Of a stretch of DNA of 39,863 nucleotides, positions 1 to 6,926 are shown one piece after another. The position numbers and the translations under genes are program-made. Positions within the stretch are counted from its first letter, which is position 1. Every line of letters begins with the position of its first letter. The notes below the pieces were generated by a model. That model did no database searches and was not told the origin of the DNA. It saw only the letters and a program-made list of their open reading frames with translations. Origin of the DNA: Pseudonocardia acidicola (GTDB taxonomy: Bacteria; Actinomycetota; Actinomycetes; Mycobacteriales; Pseudonocardiaceae); contig NZ_JAAXLA010000067.1 of assembly GCF_012911935.1 (NCBI RefSeq), positions 1-39,863 on the forward strand, read 5' to 3'.

Positions 1-1
1 C

Positions 2-31
2 GCCCGCTCCGCCCCCGCCCGCTCCGCCCCC
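2..31. repeat. Two tandem copies of a 15-bp unit
   Basis: Positions 2-16 and 17-31 are identical 15-base units (GCCCGCTCCGCCCCC), followed by a decayed third copy. The array may continue to the left beyond the window. No function can be assigned. It may belong to the repeat-rich intergenic zone that continues to position 171. Confidence 0.5.
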
Positions 32-47
32 GCTGCGCGCTCTGCGT

Positions 48-102
48 TGTCACGAACGACACTCTCGTTCAAACCTATTGAGCGAAAGTGCCGTTCGTGA
101 CA
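48..102 (-). terminator. Long hairpin downstream of fahA
   Basis: An inverted repeat has 25-nt arms (48-72 and 78-102) and a 5-nt loop. It has two mismatches and one G-U pair. It lies about 80 nt beyond the fahA stop in the direction of fahA transcription, so a terminator role is likely. The arms are much longer than needed for termination, and the right arm runs into the neighbouring tandem array, so it may instead be a dispersed palindromic repeat. Confidence 0.6.
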
Positions 103-171
103 AACCCGGGCGTGACAAACCCGGGGCGTGGCAAACCCGGGGCGTGACGAACCGGGCGCGGCAAACCGGGG
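96..171. repeat. Degenerate 14-16 bp tandem array, five units
   Basis: Five head-to-tail units with consensus CGTGACAAACCCGGGG start at 96, 111, 127, 143 and 157. Unit lengths are 15, 16, 16, 14 and 15. The array begins inside the right arm of the hairpin at 48-102 and stops 12 nt before the fahA stop codon. A lone related string (CGACAAACCCGG) occurs near 9560. Confidence 0.75.
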
Positions 172-183
172 CGTGCGCGGGGG

Positions 184-1386
184 TCAGAGCGCGGGGAGGA
201 TCTTGCCGCGGACCTCGCCCAGGGAGAGGCGGCCGCCGCCCCGGGCCGGGGCCGTCGCGGTGATCGTCACCTCGTCGCCGTCGAGCAGGTAGGTGCGCGA
301 CGAGCCGTCGGCCAGCAGCACCGGCTCGCGGCCGCCCCAGGACAGCTCCAGGAAGCAGCCCCGCTGCTCACGGCGCGCGCCGGAGACGGTGCCCGAGCCG
401 AGCAGGTCTCCGGGCCGCAGCGGCGCGCCATTCGAGGTCAGGTGCGCGACGAGCTGCGCCGGCGTCCAGTACAGATCCGCGGCCGGCGGGGTCGAGATCA
501 GCTCACCGTTCAGCCGGATCTCCATCGTCAGGTCCAGCCCGCGGTCGGTGGGCCCGAGCAGGTAGGGCAGCGGTTGCGGGTCGCGTGGCGGCGGGTCCAC
601 CCAGGCCGCCGCGAGCTCGTCGAGCGGAGTCACCCAGGCCGAGATCGACGTCGCGAACGACTTGCCGAGTAACGGGCCCAGCGGCCGGGTCTCCCACGCC
701 TGGATGTCGCGGGCGGACCAGTCGTTGAGCAGCACCACACCGAAGACGTGGTCGAGCGCGCCGTCCAGCGGCACCGGGTGGCCGGGCGCCTCGCTCGCAC
801 CGCCGAGCACGTAGCCCACCTCCGCCTCGACGTCGAGGCTGCGGCACGGCCCGGCGTCGCCCGGGCCGCGCTGCCCGGACGGCCGGATGACCGGGGTGCC
901 GCTCACTACGACCGTCCCGGCCCGGCCGTGGTAGCCCACCGGCAGGTGCTTCCAGTTCGGAGCGAGCGGTTCGCCGTCCGGGCGGAAGATCCGGCCCGCG
1001 TTCACCGCATGCTGCTCGCAGGCGAAGAAGTCGACGTAGTCGGCCACCGTGAACGGCAGCACCGGCACGACACCCGACGCGGGCAGCAGGTGCGCCGAGA
1101 TCCGCTCCGGGTCCGACAGCTGTTCGGACAGCCAGCCGAACACCTCGCGCCACGCCGGGCGCCCCGCGGCGAGCAGCCCGTCCAGGCTGCGCTGTTGCAG
1201 TAGCGCGGGGTGCGGGCCGCCCGCGGCGGCCGCCAACGCTCCGACGTCGAGCACCGCGTCGCCGACCGGGGCGGCGATCCGGGCCGGGCCGGGTCGCCCT
1301 GCCCCGGCGACCACGCCGAGTGCGGTTCCGACCGGGGGCGCAGCGGGGATACCGGCCGTGCGACCGGCAGCGGCTATCTCGGACAT
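184..1386 (-). CDS. fahA: Fumarylacetoacetase
   Basis: A 400-residue fumarylacetoacetate hydrolase, which cleaves fumarylacetoacetate to fumarate and acetoacetate in the last step of tyrosine/homogentisate breakdown in the cytosol. The diagnostic stretch DFFACEQHAVN followed by PNWKHLPVGYHGR is present. So are the metal-site acidic residues of LDVEAEVGY and the LLNDWSARDIQAWE segment typical of bacterial FahA. The length is close to the roughly 420 residues of the family. The ATG at 1386 was chosen because a -10 box (TACGGT, 1393-1398) ends exactly 6 nt before it, which fits a leaderless mRNA; the frame stays open upstream but that part is not conserved. It lies 44 nt after the enoyl-CoA hydratase gene on the same strand. 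No homogentisate dioxygenase is in the window. Confidence 0.93.
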   Translation of the reverse strand: MSEIAAAGRTAGIPAAPPVGTALGVVAGAGRPGPARIAAPVGDAVLDVGALAAAAGGPHPALLQQRSLDGLLAAGRPAWREVFGWLSEQLSDPERISAHLLPASGVVPVLPFTVADYVDFFACEQHAVNAGRIFRPDGEPLAPNWKHLPVGYHGRAGTVVVSGTPVIRPSGQRGPGDAGPCRSLDVEAEVGYVLGGASEAPGHPVPLDGALDHVFGVVLLNDWSARDIQAWETRPLGPLLGKSFATSISAWVTPLDELAAAWVDPPPRDPQPLPYLLGPTDRGLDLTMEIRLNGELISTPPAADLYWTPAQLVAHLTSNGAPLRPGDLLGSGTVSGARREQRGCFLELSWGGREPVLLADGSSRTYLLDGDEVTITATAPARGGGRLSLGEVRGKILPAL

Positions 1387-1392
1387 GCCCGA

Positions 1393-1398
1393 ACCGTA
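1393..1398 (-). promoter_or_regulatory. Candidate leaderless -10 of fahA
   Basis: On the minus strand TACGGT (TANNNT type) is followed by 6 nt and then the fahA ATG. This places the expected +1 on the A of the start codon. fahA could therefore be transcribed separately from the upstream hydratase genes. Confidence 0.5.
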
Positions 1399-1430
1399 GT
1401 GGCGCCCGCCCGGCGGGCGAAGCCGTACGA

Positions 1431-2192
1431 CTACTTGCGGGTGACCGACTCCAGATACTGCGCGGTCCAGCCGTCGGTGGCCCGCCGGCTCCACAGCAGG
1501 AGAGCGGCGTCGTCGTCGTCGGCGTAGCGGGCGGTCCGCTCCAGGGCCTCGCGGCGCAGCTGGGTCTTGGTGGCCCCGAAGGTGTCGGCCGGCACGTCCG
1601 CGGCCAGCCCGCGGGCCGTCTCGATCGCCTGCGCCAGCAGCTCGTCCGGCCCGACGACGTGGTCGACAAGCCCGATGGCCCGGGCGTCGGCGGGCGAGTA
1701 GGTCTGCGCACCGAGGATCAACCGGCGGTAGGCGACCTCCCCGACCGTGTACCGCATGACCTCCAGCGCGATCCGCGGGAACGGCACCCCGACCTTGATC
1801 TCGGGGACCCCGATGCGGCCCTTGCCGTCGGCCATCAGGGTCACGTCCGCGGTGGCGGCGAGCACGCAGCCGCCGGCGATGGCGTGCCCGTTGACGGCAG
1901 CGACCACCGGCTTGGCCAGCTCGAAGGCCGCCGTGAACGACTCGGCCAGGGCGGGCAGGAACCGCTGCACGTAGTCGGGGCCGCCGTCGAGGTAGCGACG
2001 CAGGTCCACACCGGCCGAGAACGACGACCCGGAGCCGGTGATCACCACCGCGCGCGCCGGGTCGGCCACGAGCTTGCGGAACTGCTCCGTGATCGCCTGG
2101 CACAGTTCGACGTCCATGGCGTTGACCGGTCCGTGGGCCAGCCGCAGCACGGCGATCTCACCGTCGGTCCCGACATCCTCGCGCTCGATCAT
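1431..2192 (-). CDS. Enoyl-CoA hydratase/isomerase family protein (paralogue 1)
   Basis: A 253-residue crotonase-fold protein. It shows the oxyanion-hole segment FSAGVDL (about 58-64) and the PVVAAVNGHAIAGG loop (95-108). At the two catalytic glutamate positions of classical enoyl-CoA hydratase, the first is Val (V110, GGCVLA instead of GGCELA) and the second is kept (E131, in GVPEIKVG). It is therefore more likely an isomerase, a hydrolase-like crotonase, or a hydratase working with one Glu. It is clearly a paralogue of the next gene upstream: both share an IERED start, NAMDVEL and GVDL.RYL..G motifs. Start ATG at 2192; a TAGGTT box (2200-2205) ends 7 nt before it, so this gene may have its own near-leaderless promoter. 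Substrate unknown. Confidence 0.85.
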   Translation of the reverse strand: MIEREDVGTDGEIAVLRLAHGPVNAMDVELCQAITEQFRKLVADPARAVVITGSGSSFSAGVDLRRYLDGGPDYVQRFLPALAESFTAAFELAKPVVAAVNGHAIAGGCVLAATADVTLMADGKGRIGVPEIKVGVPFPRIALEVMRYTVGEVAYRRLILGAQTYSPADARAIGLVDHVVGPDELLAQAIETARGLAADVPADTFGATKTQLRREALERTARYADDDDAALLLWSRRATDGWTAQYLESVTRK

Positions 2193-2199
2193 GCCGGGA

Positions 2200-2205
2200 A
2201 ACCTA
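2200..2205 (-). promoter_or_regulatory. Candidate -10 of hydratase paralogue 1
   Basis: TAGGTT on the minus strand lies 7 nt before the ATG at 2192. No good Shine-Dalgarno sequence is seen in between, so a leaderless transcript is plausible. Confidence 0.35.
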
Positions 2206-2246
2206 CTGGAGCCGAGCGGCGCCGGGCGACCGGCAGGCGGCTCCGC

Positions 2247-3023
2247 TCAGCCCGTATCGGCCACGGTCTCCACATAGCGCGCAACCCACCCGTCGACCTG
2301 GTGCTCGACCCACAGCCGCTGTGCGATGAGGTCCTCGTCGCGGCTGTACCGGTCGATGCGTTCGACGGCGTCACGGTGCAACTGGCCCTTGGTGACGTTG
2401 AAGGTGTCCGACGGGATCTCCTCAGCCAGTCGGGTGGCATCGGCGACCGCGCGCGAGAGCAGCTCGTCGGCGCTGACCACGTCGTCGACGAGCCCGAGGC
2501 TCTGCGCGACCTTCGGCGAGTGGATCTCGCCGCCGAGCACCAGCTTCGTGGCGATCACATCGCCCACGGCGAAGCGCAGCACCTCCAGCGGGACCCGCGG
2601 GATCACCAGCCCGGCCCGGAGCGCGCGGACCCCGATGCGGCCGTCACCGTCGGCCATCAGCCGCCGGTCCGCACAGCAGGCCAGCATGCATCCCCCCGTG
2701 ATGGCGTTCCCGTTCACGGCCGCGACGACCGGCAGCGGACACGTGAACACCGCCTCGAACGCCCGGTTCAGCAGCGGCAGGAAGTTGTGCACGTAGTGCT
2801 GGCCGCCGCCGAGGTAGCGGCCGAGGTCGACGCCGGCGGAGAACACGCCGCCGGAGCCGGTGATGACAGCCGCCCGGGACGACCCTCCCGGCAGCTCCCG
2901 GAACTGCCTCAAGAGCTCCTCGAGCAGTTCGACGTCCATGGCGTTGTCCGACTCGCGGGCCAGCCGGATGACGGCGACCGCGCCCTGGTCCTCGCGCTCA
3001 ATCACGCAGCAGTCGATACCCAT
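2247..3023 (-). CDS. Enoyl-CoA hydratase-like protein lacking both catalytic Glu (paralogue 2)
   Basis: A 258-residue crotonase-fold protein and the first gene of the three-gene minus-strand run. The fold motifs are intact: FSAGVDL about 61-67, and PLPVVAAVNGNAITGG about 97-111. Both glutamates used for water activation in classical hydratases are replaced: the first by Met (M113, GGCMLA) and the second by Ala (A134, GVRALRAG where the paralogue has GVPEIKVG). It therefore probably does not hydrate enoyl-CoA by the standard mechanism. It could be a divergent crotonase with another activity, or a structural partner of its neighbour. The ATG at 3023 is used; an internal GTG aligned with the paralogue's start lies six codons later. 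Divergent from the dehydrogenase at 3124. Confidence 0.85.
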   Translation of the reverse strand: MGIDCCVIEREDQGAVAVIRLARESDNAMDVELLEELLRQFRELPGGSSRAAVITGSGGVFSAGVDLGRYLGGGQHYVHNFLPLLNRAFEAVFTCPLPVVAAVNGNAITGGCMLACCADRRLMADGDGRIGVRALRAGLVIPRVPLEVLRFAVGDVIATKLVLGGEIHSPKVAQSLGLVDDVVSADELLSRAVADATRLAEEIPSDTFNVTKGQLHRDAVERIDRYSRDEDLIAQRLWVEHQVDGWVARYVETVADTG

Positions 3024-3123
3024 TCGGAGAGGCTCGAACCCGACGTGCCTCGTCGCCCGTCACATGAAAAGCTGCTAATGGAAGAGCGCCACGCTGTCGC
3101 CGAGATTCCTGGAGTGGGGAGCC

Positions 3124-4209
3124 ATGCCGCAGAAGGTCCGCGGAGTCGTCGCGCACAAGAAGGGCGAGCCGGTCTCCGTCGAAACGATCATCGTGCCGGA
3201 CCCCGGCCCCGGGGAGGCCGTGGTCGAGGTGCAGGCCTGCGGGGTCTGCCACACCGACCTGCACTACCGCGAGGGCGGGATCAACGACGAGTTCCCGTTC
3301 CTGCTCGGGCACGAGGCCGCGGGGATCGTCGAGGCCGTCGGTGAGGGCGTCACCGACGTCGGACCCGGCGACTACGTGATCCTGAACTGGCGCGCGGTGT
3401 GCGGTCAGTGCCGGGCCTGCAAGAAGGGCAAGCCCTGGTACTGCTTCAACACCCACAACGCCGCCCAGAAGATGACGCTGGAGGACGGCACCGAGCTGAC
3501 CCCGGCGCTGGGCATCGGCGCCTTCGCCGAGAAGACCCTCGTGCACTCGGGGCAGTGCACCAAGGTGAACCCGGCGGCCCGGCCGCAGGCCGCGGGCCTG
3601 CTCGGCTGCGGCGTGATGGCCGGCCTGGGTGCGGCGGTCAACACCGGCCAGGTCGGCCGCGGCGACTCGATCGCCGTGATCGGCTGCGGCGGTGTGGGTG
3701 ACGCCGCCATCGCCGGTGCCACGCTGGCCGGGGCGACGACGATCATCGCCGTCGACATGGACCCGAAGAAGCTGGAGTGGGCCAAGGAGTTCGGCGCCAC
3801 CCACACGATCAACGCCCGCGAGGCCGACGTGGTCGAGGGCATTCGCGAGCTGACCGGCGGGCACGGCGCCGACGTCGTCGTCGACGCGGTCGGACGCCCG
3901 GAGACCTTCCGGCAGGCCTTCGACGCCCGCGACCTGGCCGGCACCGCGGTTCTCGTCGGCGTGCCGACCCCGGACATGACCTTCGAGGTGCCGCTGATCG
4001 AGATCTTCGGCCACGGCGGCGCGACCAAGTCGTCCTGGTACGGCGACTGCCTGCCCTCCCGCGACTTCCCGGCGCTCATCAACCTGTACCTGCAGGGCCG
4101 GCTGCCGCTGGACAAGTTCGTGTCCGAGGAGATCGCGCTCGACGCGGTGGAGGAGGCGTTCCACCGCATGGAGCGCGGCGAGGTACTGCGTTCGGTGGTG
4201 GTCCTGTGA
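3124..4209 (+). CDS. mscR: S-(hydroxymethyl)mycothiol dehydrogenase (mycothiol-dependent formaldehyde dehydrogenase)
   Basis: A 361-residue zinc-dependent medium-chain alcohol dehydrogenase. It oxidises the formaldehyde-mycothiol adduct with NAD+ in the cytosol. Catalytic-zinc residues are visible as C39 (CGVCHTD) and the GHE motif at 62-64. The structural-zinc lobe has Cys at 93, 96, 99 and 107. A Rossmann glycine motif GCGGVGDAAI is followed by acidic AVDMDPKK. The overall sequence matches the mycobacterial MscR family. The start has a purine-rich site (GTGGGGAG) just upstream. It overlaps the next gene by 4 nt (GTGA), so the two are co-translated. In mycobacteria mscR is likewise followed by a metallo-beta-lactamase-fold gene. 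It may protect against formaldehyde from one-carbon or alkane metabolism. Confidence 0.93.
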   Translation: MPQKVRGVVAHKKGEPVSVETIIVPDPGPGEAVVEVQACGVCHTDLHYREGGINDEFPFLLGHEAAGIVEAVGEGVTDVGPGDYVILNWRAVCGQCRACKKGKPWYCFNTHNAAQKMTLEDGTELTPALGIGAFAEKTLVHSGQCTKVNPAARPQAAGLLGCGVMAGLGAAVNTGQVGRGDSIAVIGCGGVGDAAIAGATLAGATTIIAVDMDPKKLEWAKEFGATHTINAREADVVEGIRELTGGHGADVVVDAVGRPETFRQAFDARDLAGTAVLVGVPTPDMTFEVPLIEIFGHGGATKSSWYGDCLPSRDFPALINLYLQGRLPLDKFVSEEIALDAVEEAFHRMERGEVLRSVVVL

Positions 4210-4832
4210 GCCCTGTCGACCACGTCGTCACGTCCGGGACGTTCTCCCTCGACGGGGGCACCTGGGATGTCGACAACAACGTGTGGATCGTCGGTGACGA
4301 CAAGGAGGTCATCGTCATCGACGCCGCGCACGACGCCGACAAGATCGCCGCGGCGGTCGGCGACCGCCGGGTGGTCGCCGTGGTGTGCACGCACGCCCAC
4401 GACGACCACGTCAACCAGGCCCCGGCGCTGGCCGACCGGTTCGGCGCGCCGATCCTGCTCAACCCGGCCGAGGCGCCGCTGTGGGAGATGACGCACCCCG
4501 ACCGAGCCCCGGACCGCGAACTGCACGACGGTGACGTGCTGGCGGCGGGCGGAATCGACCTGCGCGTGCTGCAGACCCCGGGGCACTCTCCCGGATCGTC
4601 ATGCCTGTACGCGCCCGAGCTCGGCACCGTGTTCACCGGCGACACGCTGTTCAACGGCGGGCCGGGTGCCACCGGGCGGTCGTTCTCCAGCTTCGACACG
4701 ATCATCGACTCGATCCGGGAGAAGCTGCTCACGCTGCCCGGCGACACCGTGGTGCGCACCGGACACGGCGACCCGACGACCATCGGCGCCGAACTGCCGC
4801 ACCTCGAGGAGTGGATCTCCCGGGGCCACTAG
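4206..4832 (+). CDS. Metallo-beta-lactamase-fold hydrolase, partner of mscR
   Basis: A 208-residue MBL-fold hydrolase with a complete metal site: HAHDDH at 63-68, H127 (TPGHSPG), D146 (FTGDTLF) and H187 (RTGHGDP). Family knowledge and the coupled position suggest a thioesterase-like role, for example hydrolysis of S-formylmycothiol made by the upstream dehydrogenase; this substrate is inferred. The GTG start at 4206 overlaps the mscR stop in GTGA. The stop overlaps, tail to tail, the stop of the convergent MFS gene. Confidence 0.88.
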   Translation: MSPVDHVVTSGTFSLDGGTWDVDNNVWIVGDDKEVIVIDAAHDADKIAAAVGDRRVVAVVCTHAHDDHVNQAPALADRFGAPILLNPAEAPLWEMTHPDRAPDRELHDGDVLAAGGIDLRVLQTPGHSPGSSCLYAPELGTVFTGDTLFNGGPGATGRSFSSFDTIIDSIREKLLTLPGDTVVRTGHGDPTTIGAELPHLEEWISRGH

Positions 4833-5929
4833 TGGCTCGTGCGCGGAAATCGTCGCCCCGGCGACGATTTCCGCGCACAGGCGGCGCAGCCGCCAACCAA
4901 CAGCAGCGCTGACATCGCGAACGCCGCCCGGAACCCGAACGGTTCGGCGATCGCGCCCAGGCCGACCGCGCCGGCCCCGGTGCCGGCGTCGTAGGCGATG
5001 TTCCACACCGCGCTCGCGGTGCCGTAGCGGGCCGGCCCGGCCGCGCCGAACAGGGCCACCAGCGAGTCGTTCTGCACCAGCCCGAACCCGATCCCGACGA
5101 TCGCCGCGCCGAGCGCCACCGCTCCCCCGGCGACCGCTCCGGGCGCGGCGAGCAGCTCGGCCAGCATCCCGGTCGCGGCGAGCGCCATCCCCGGTATCAA
5201 CAGCCGTCCGGCCATCCCCCGGCGGTCGACCAGTTGTCCTGCGACCCACCGGCCGAGCATCGCCCCGGCGGCGGTGCCGAACAACGCGACCGGGACCACC
5301 ACGCCGGGGGCCGCGGCGGCCAGCGGCAGGAACGTGATCAACCCGCCCTGCGCCGTCGCGCACAGCAGCATCCCCAGCACCGGGGCGACGGCGCCTCGCC
5401 ACAGCGGCGCGTGGGCCGGCGCCGCAGCGGCCTCCGGCGGTGGCGGCGGCGCCCCCGCGGGCATCCGGATCAGCGGCACGAGCAGCATCCCCACGAGCGG
5501 CGACGCCCCCGCGACGAACACCGCGGTGAAGCCGACCCGTTCCACCACCGCGACCCCGGCCGGCAGCAGCGCCAGCTGCGGGGCGCCCACGGCGAACCCG
5601 TAGAGCGCCGCGGCCCGGCCGTGCTCCGCGGGTCGCACGAGTTCGGCGACCAGGGCGCTGCCCGCCACCGTCAGCAGCCCGAACCCCACGCCGCGCACCG
5701 CCGACACCGCGAGCACCGGGCCGAGCCCGGCCGACAACGCGAGGAACGGCGACGGCGCCCCGAGCAGCAGCATCAGCACGCCGGTGGTGGCCCCGGCCCC
5801 GAATGCACCGGAGCCACCGCGGGCCACCCACAACGGCACCACCGGCAGCAGCAGCGCGTAACCACCGAAGCCGAACAGGCTCGCGGCGAGCATCAGCCGG
5901 AACGAGGCGCTACCCGTCCCCGTGCTCAC
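4829..5929 (-). CDS. MFS transporter
   Basis: A 366-residue, highly hydrophobic protein with about 10-12 membrane segments. MFS-like loops include the GRWVAGQLVDRRGMAG segment after the middle of the protein. It is small for the 12-helix family, so one or two helices are short or missing. Substrate unknown. The GTG at 5929 overlaps the mtnA stop in GTGA, so it is co-translated with mtnA. It may export a methionine-salvage by-product, but that is only contextual. The last roughly 14 residues are encoded by the perfect palindrome at 4839-4878 and are not membrane-like. The 3' end therefore looks extended into a terminator or repeat element. Confidence 0.8.
   Translation of the reverse strand: MSTGTGSASFRLMLAASLFGFGGYALLLPVVPLWVARGGSGAFGAGATTGVLMLLLGAPSPFLALSAGLGPVLAVSAVRGVGFGLLTVAGSALVAELVRPAEHGRAAALYGFAVGAPQLALLPAGVAVVERVGFTAVFVAGASPLVGMLLVPLIRMPAGAPPPPPEAAAAPAHAPLWRGAVAPVLGMLLCATAQGGLITFLPLAAAAPGVVVPVALFGTAAGAMLGRWVAGQLVDRRGMAGRLLIPGMALAATGMLAELLAAPGAVAGGAVALGAAIVGIGFGLVQNDSLVALFGAAGPARYGTASAVWNIAYDAGTGAGAVGLGAIAEPFGFRAAFAMSALLLVGGCAACARKSSPGRRFPRTSH
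4839..4878. terminator. Perfect hairpin between convergent genes, inside the MFS 3' end
   Basis: Arms of 19 nt (4839-4857 and 4860-4878) are perfectly complementary around CC. The outer 8 bp (GTGCGCGG/CCGCGCAC) are identical to those of the hairpin at 29076-29115. The hairpin sits just past the mscR-MBL operon and encodes the C-terminus of the convergent MFS gene. It is a likely bidirectional terminator. Confidence 0.7.
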
Positions 5930-6903
5930 CCCCGGGGGCGCCACACCCGGTTCTCGGTCACGATCGCAGTCACCAGATCGGCCGAGGTCACGTCGAAGGC
6001 CGGGTTCCAGGCCGCGGTGTCCGGCGGGGTGAACCGGGTGCCGCCGATCACGAGGACCTCCTCGGCCGCGCGCTCCTCGATCTCGATCGCCGCGCCGTCG
6101 GGGGTGCCGGGGTCCACTGTCGACTCCGGCGCCGCCACCACGAACGGGATACCGGCCCGGGCGGCGGCCAGCGCCAGCGGATAGGTGCCGATCTTGTTGG
6201 CGACGTCGCCGTTGGCCGCGATCCGGTCTGCGCCGACGACGACGGCGTCCACCAGCCCGCGGGCGATGATCGACGGCCCGGCGCCGTCCACGACCACCCG
6301 GTGCGGGACGCCGAGCTCGGCCAGCTCGACCGCGGTGATCCGGGAGCCCTGCAGCAGTGGCCGCGTCTCGTCGGCGACGACGTACTCGACGCGGCCCTGC
6401 TCGTGCAGCGAGCGGACCACCCCGAGCGCGGTGCCCCAGTCGACGCAGGCCAGCGCGCCGGCGTTGCAGTGCGTGTGCAGCCGCAGCGGGCCGGGCCCCA
6501 GCAGCTCGCCGAGCAGGGCGGCGCCGCGGCGGCCGATCGCGTGGCAGGCGGCGACGTCCTCGGCGAGCATCTCGCGGGCGGCGGCCAGCACGGCCTCCGG
6601 GCCGCTGCCGGCGGCCGCCAGCGCCCGGCGCACCCCGACCGCGAGATTCACCGCGGTCGGCCGGGCCTCGGCCAGCTTCGCCGCCGCGGCGGCGAGCTCG
6701 TACCCGGCCAGGGTCCGGGCGGCGAGCGCCACCCCGAGCGCCCCGGCCGCGCCCAGCGCGGGGGCACCGCGGACGGCGAGGCGGCGGATCGCGTCGATGA
6801 GCTCCTCGACCGTTCCCACGGTGACCACGTGCAGATCGGGCAGCGCGGTCTGGTCGACGAGCGCGATGCGGCCGTCCACCCATTGGATCGTCGGCGGCAG
6901 CAC
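5926..6903 (-). CDS. mtnA: S-methyl-5-thioribose-1-phosphate isomerase
   Basis: A 325-residue member of the MtnA/eIF2B-alpha-like family, catalysing the aldose-ketose isomerisation of methylthioribose-1-phosphate in the methionine salvage pathway. The signature residues are present: RGAPALG (about 45-51), catalytic C146 in THCNAGALA, catalytic D226 in GADRIAANGD, and NKIGTYPLA. The length is slightly below the roughly 340-350 of many homologues but complete. The GTG at 6903 was chosen because TAGGCT ends exactly 6 nt before it and no ribosome-binding site is seen, giving a probable leaderless mRNA. It is followed by a translationally coupled MFS gene. No other mtn gene is in the window. Confidence 0.93.
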   Translation of the reverse strand: MLPPTIQWVDGRIALVDQTALPDLHVVTVGTVEELIDAIRRLAVRGAPALGAAGALGVALAARTLAGYELAAAAAKLAEARPTAVNLAVGVRRALAAAGSGPEAVLAAAREMLAEDVAACHAIGRRGAALLGELLGPGPLRLHTHCNAGALACVDWGTALGVVRSLHEQGRVEYVVADETRPLLQGSRITAVELAELGVPHRVVVDGAGPSIIARGLVDAVVVGADRIAANGDVANKIGTYPLALAAARAGIPFVVAAPESTVDPGTPDGAAIEIEERAAEEVLVIGGTRFTPPDTAAWNPAFDVTSADLVTAIVTENRVWRPRG

Positions 6904-6907
6904 GCCC

Positions 6908-6921
6908 CCAGCCTAGGCTGG
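6908..6921. promoter_or_regulatory. Palindromic bidirectional promoter between mtnA and the GGCT-like gene
   Basis: A perfect 14-bp palindrome, CCAGCCTAGGCTGG, occupies the 23-nt gap between two divergent GTG starts. It contains TAGGCT on both strands: 6914-6919 on plus, 6910-6915 on minus. The -10 ends 7 nt before the plus-strand GTG (6927) and 6 nt before the minus-strand GTG (6903), so both mRNAs would be essentially leaderless. The two -10 boxes share two base pairs. Confidence 0.6.
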
Positions 6922-6926
6922 CCGGG

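Noticed and set aside
184..2103. A 639-codon open frame covering fahA and running back through the hydratase gene
   Set aside because: Only the part from 1386 down matches fumarylacetoacetase. The rest is the out-of-frame shadow of a hydratase gene with clear crotonase motifs.
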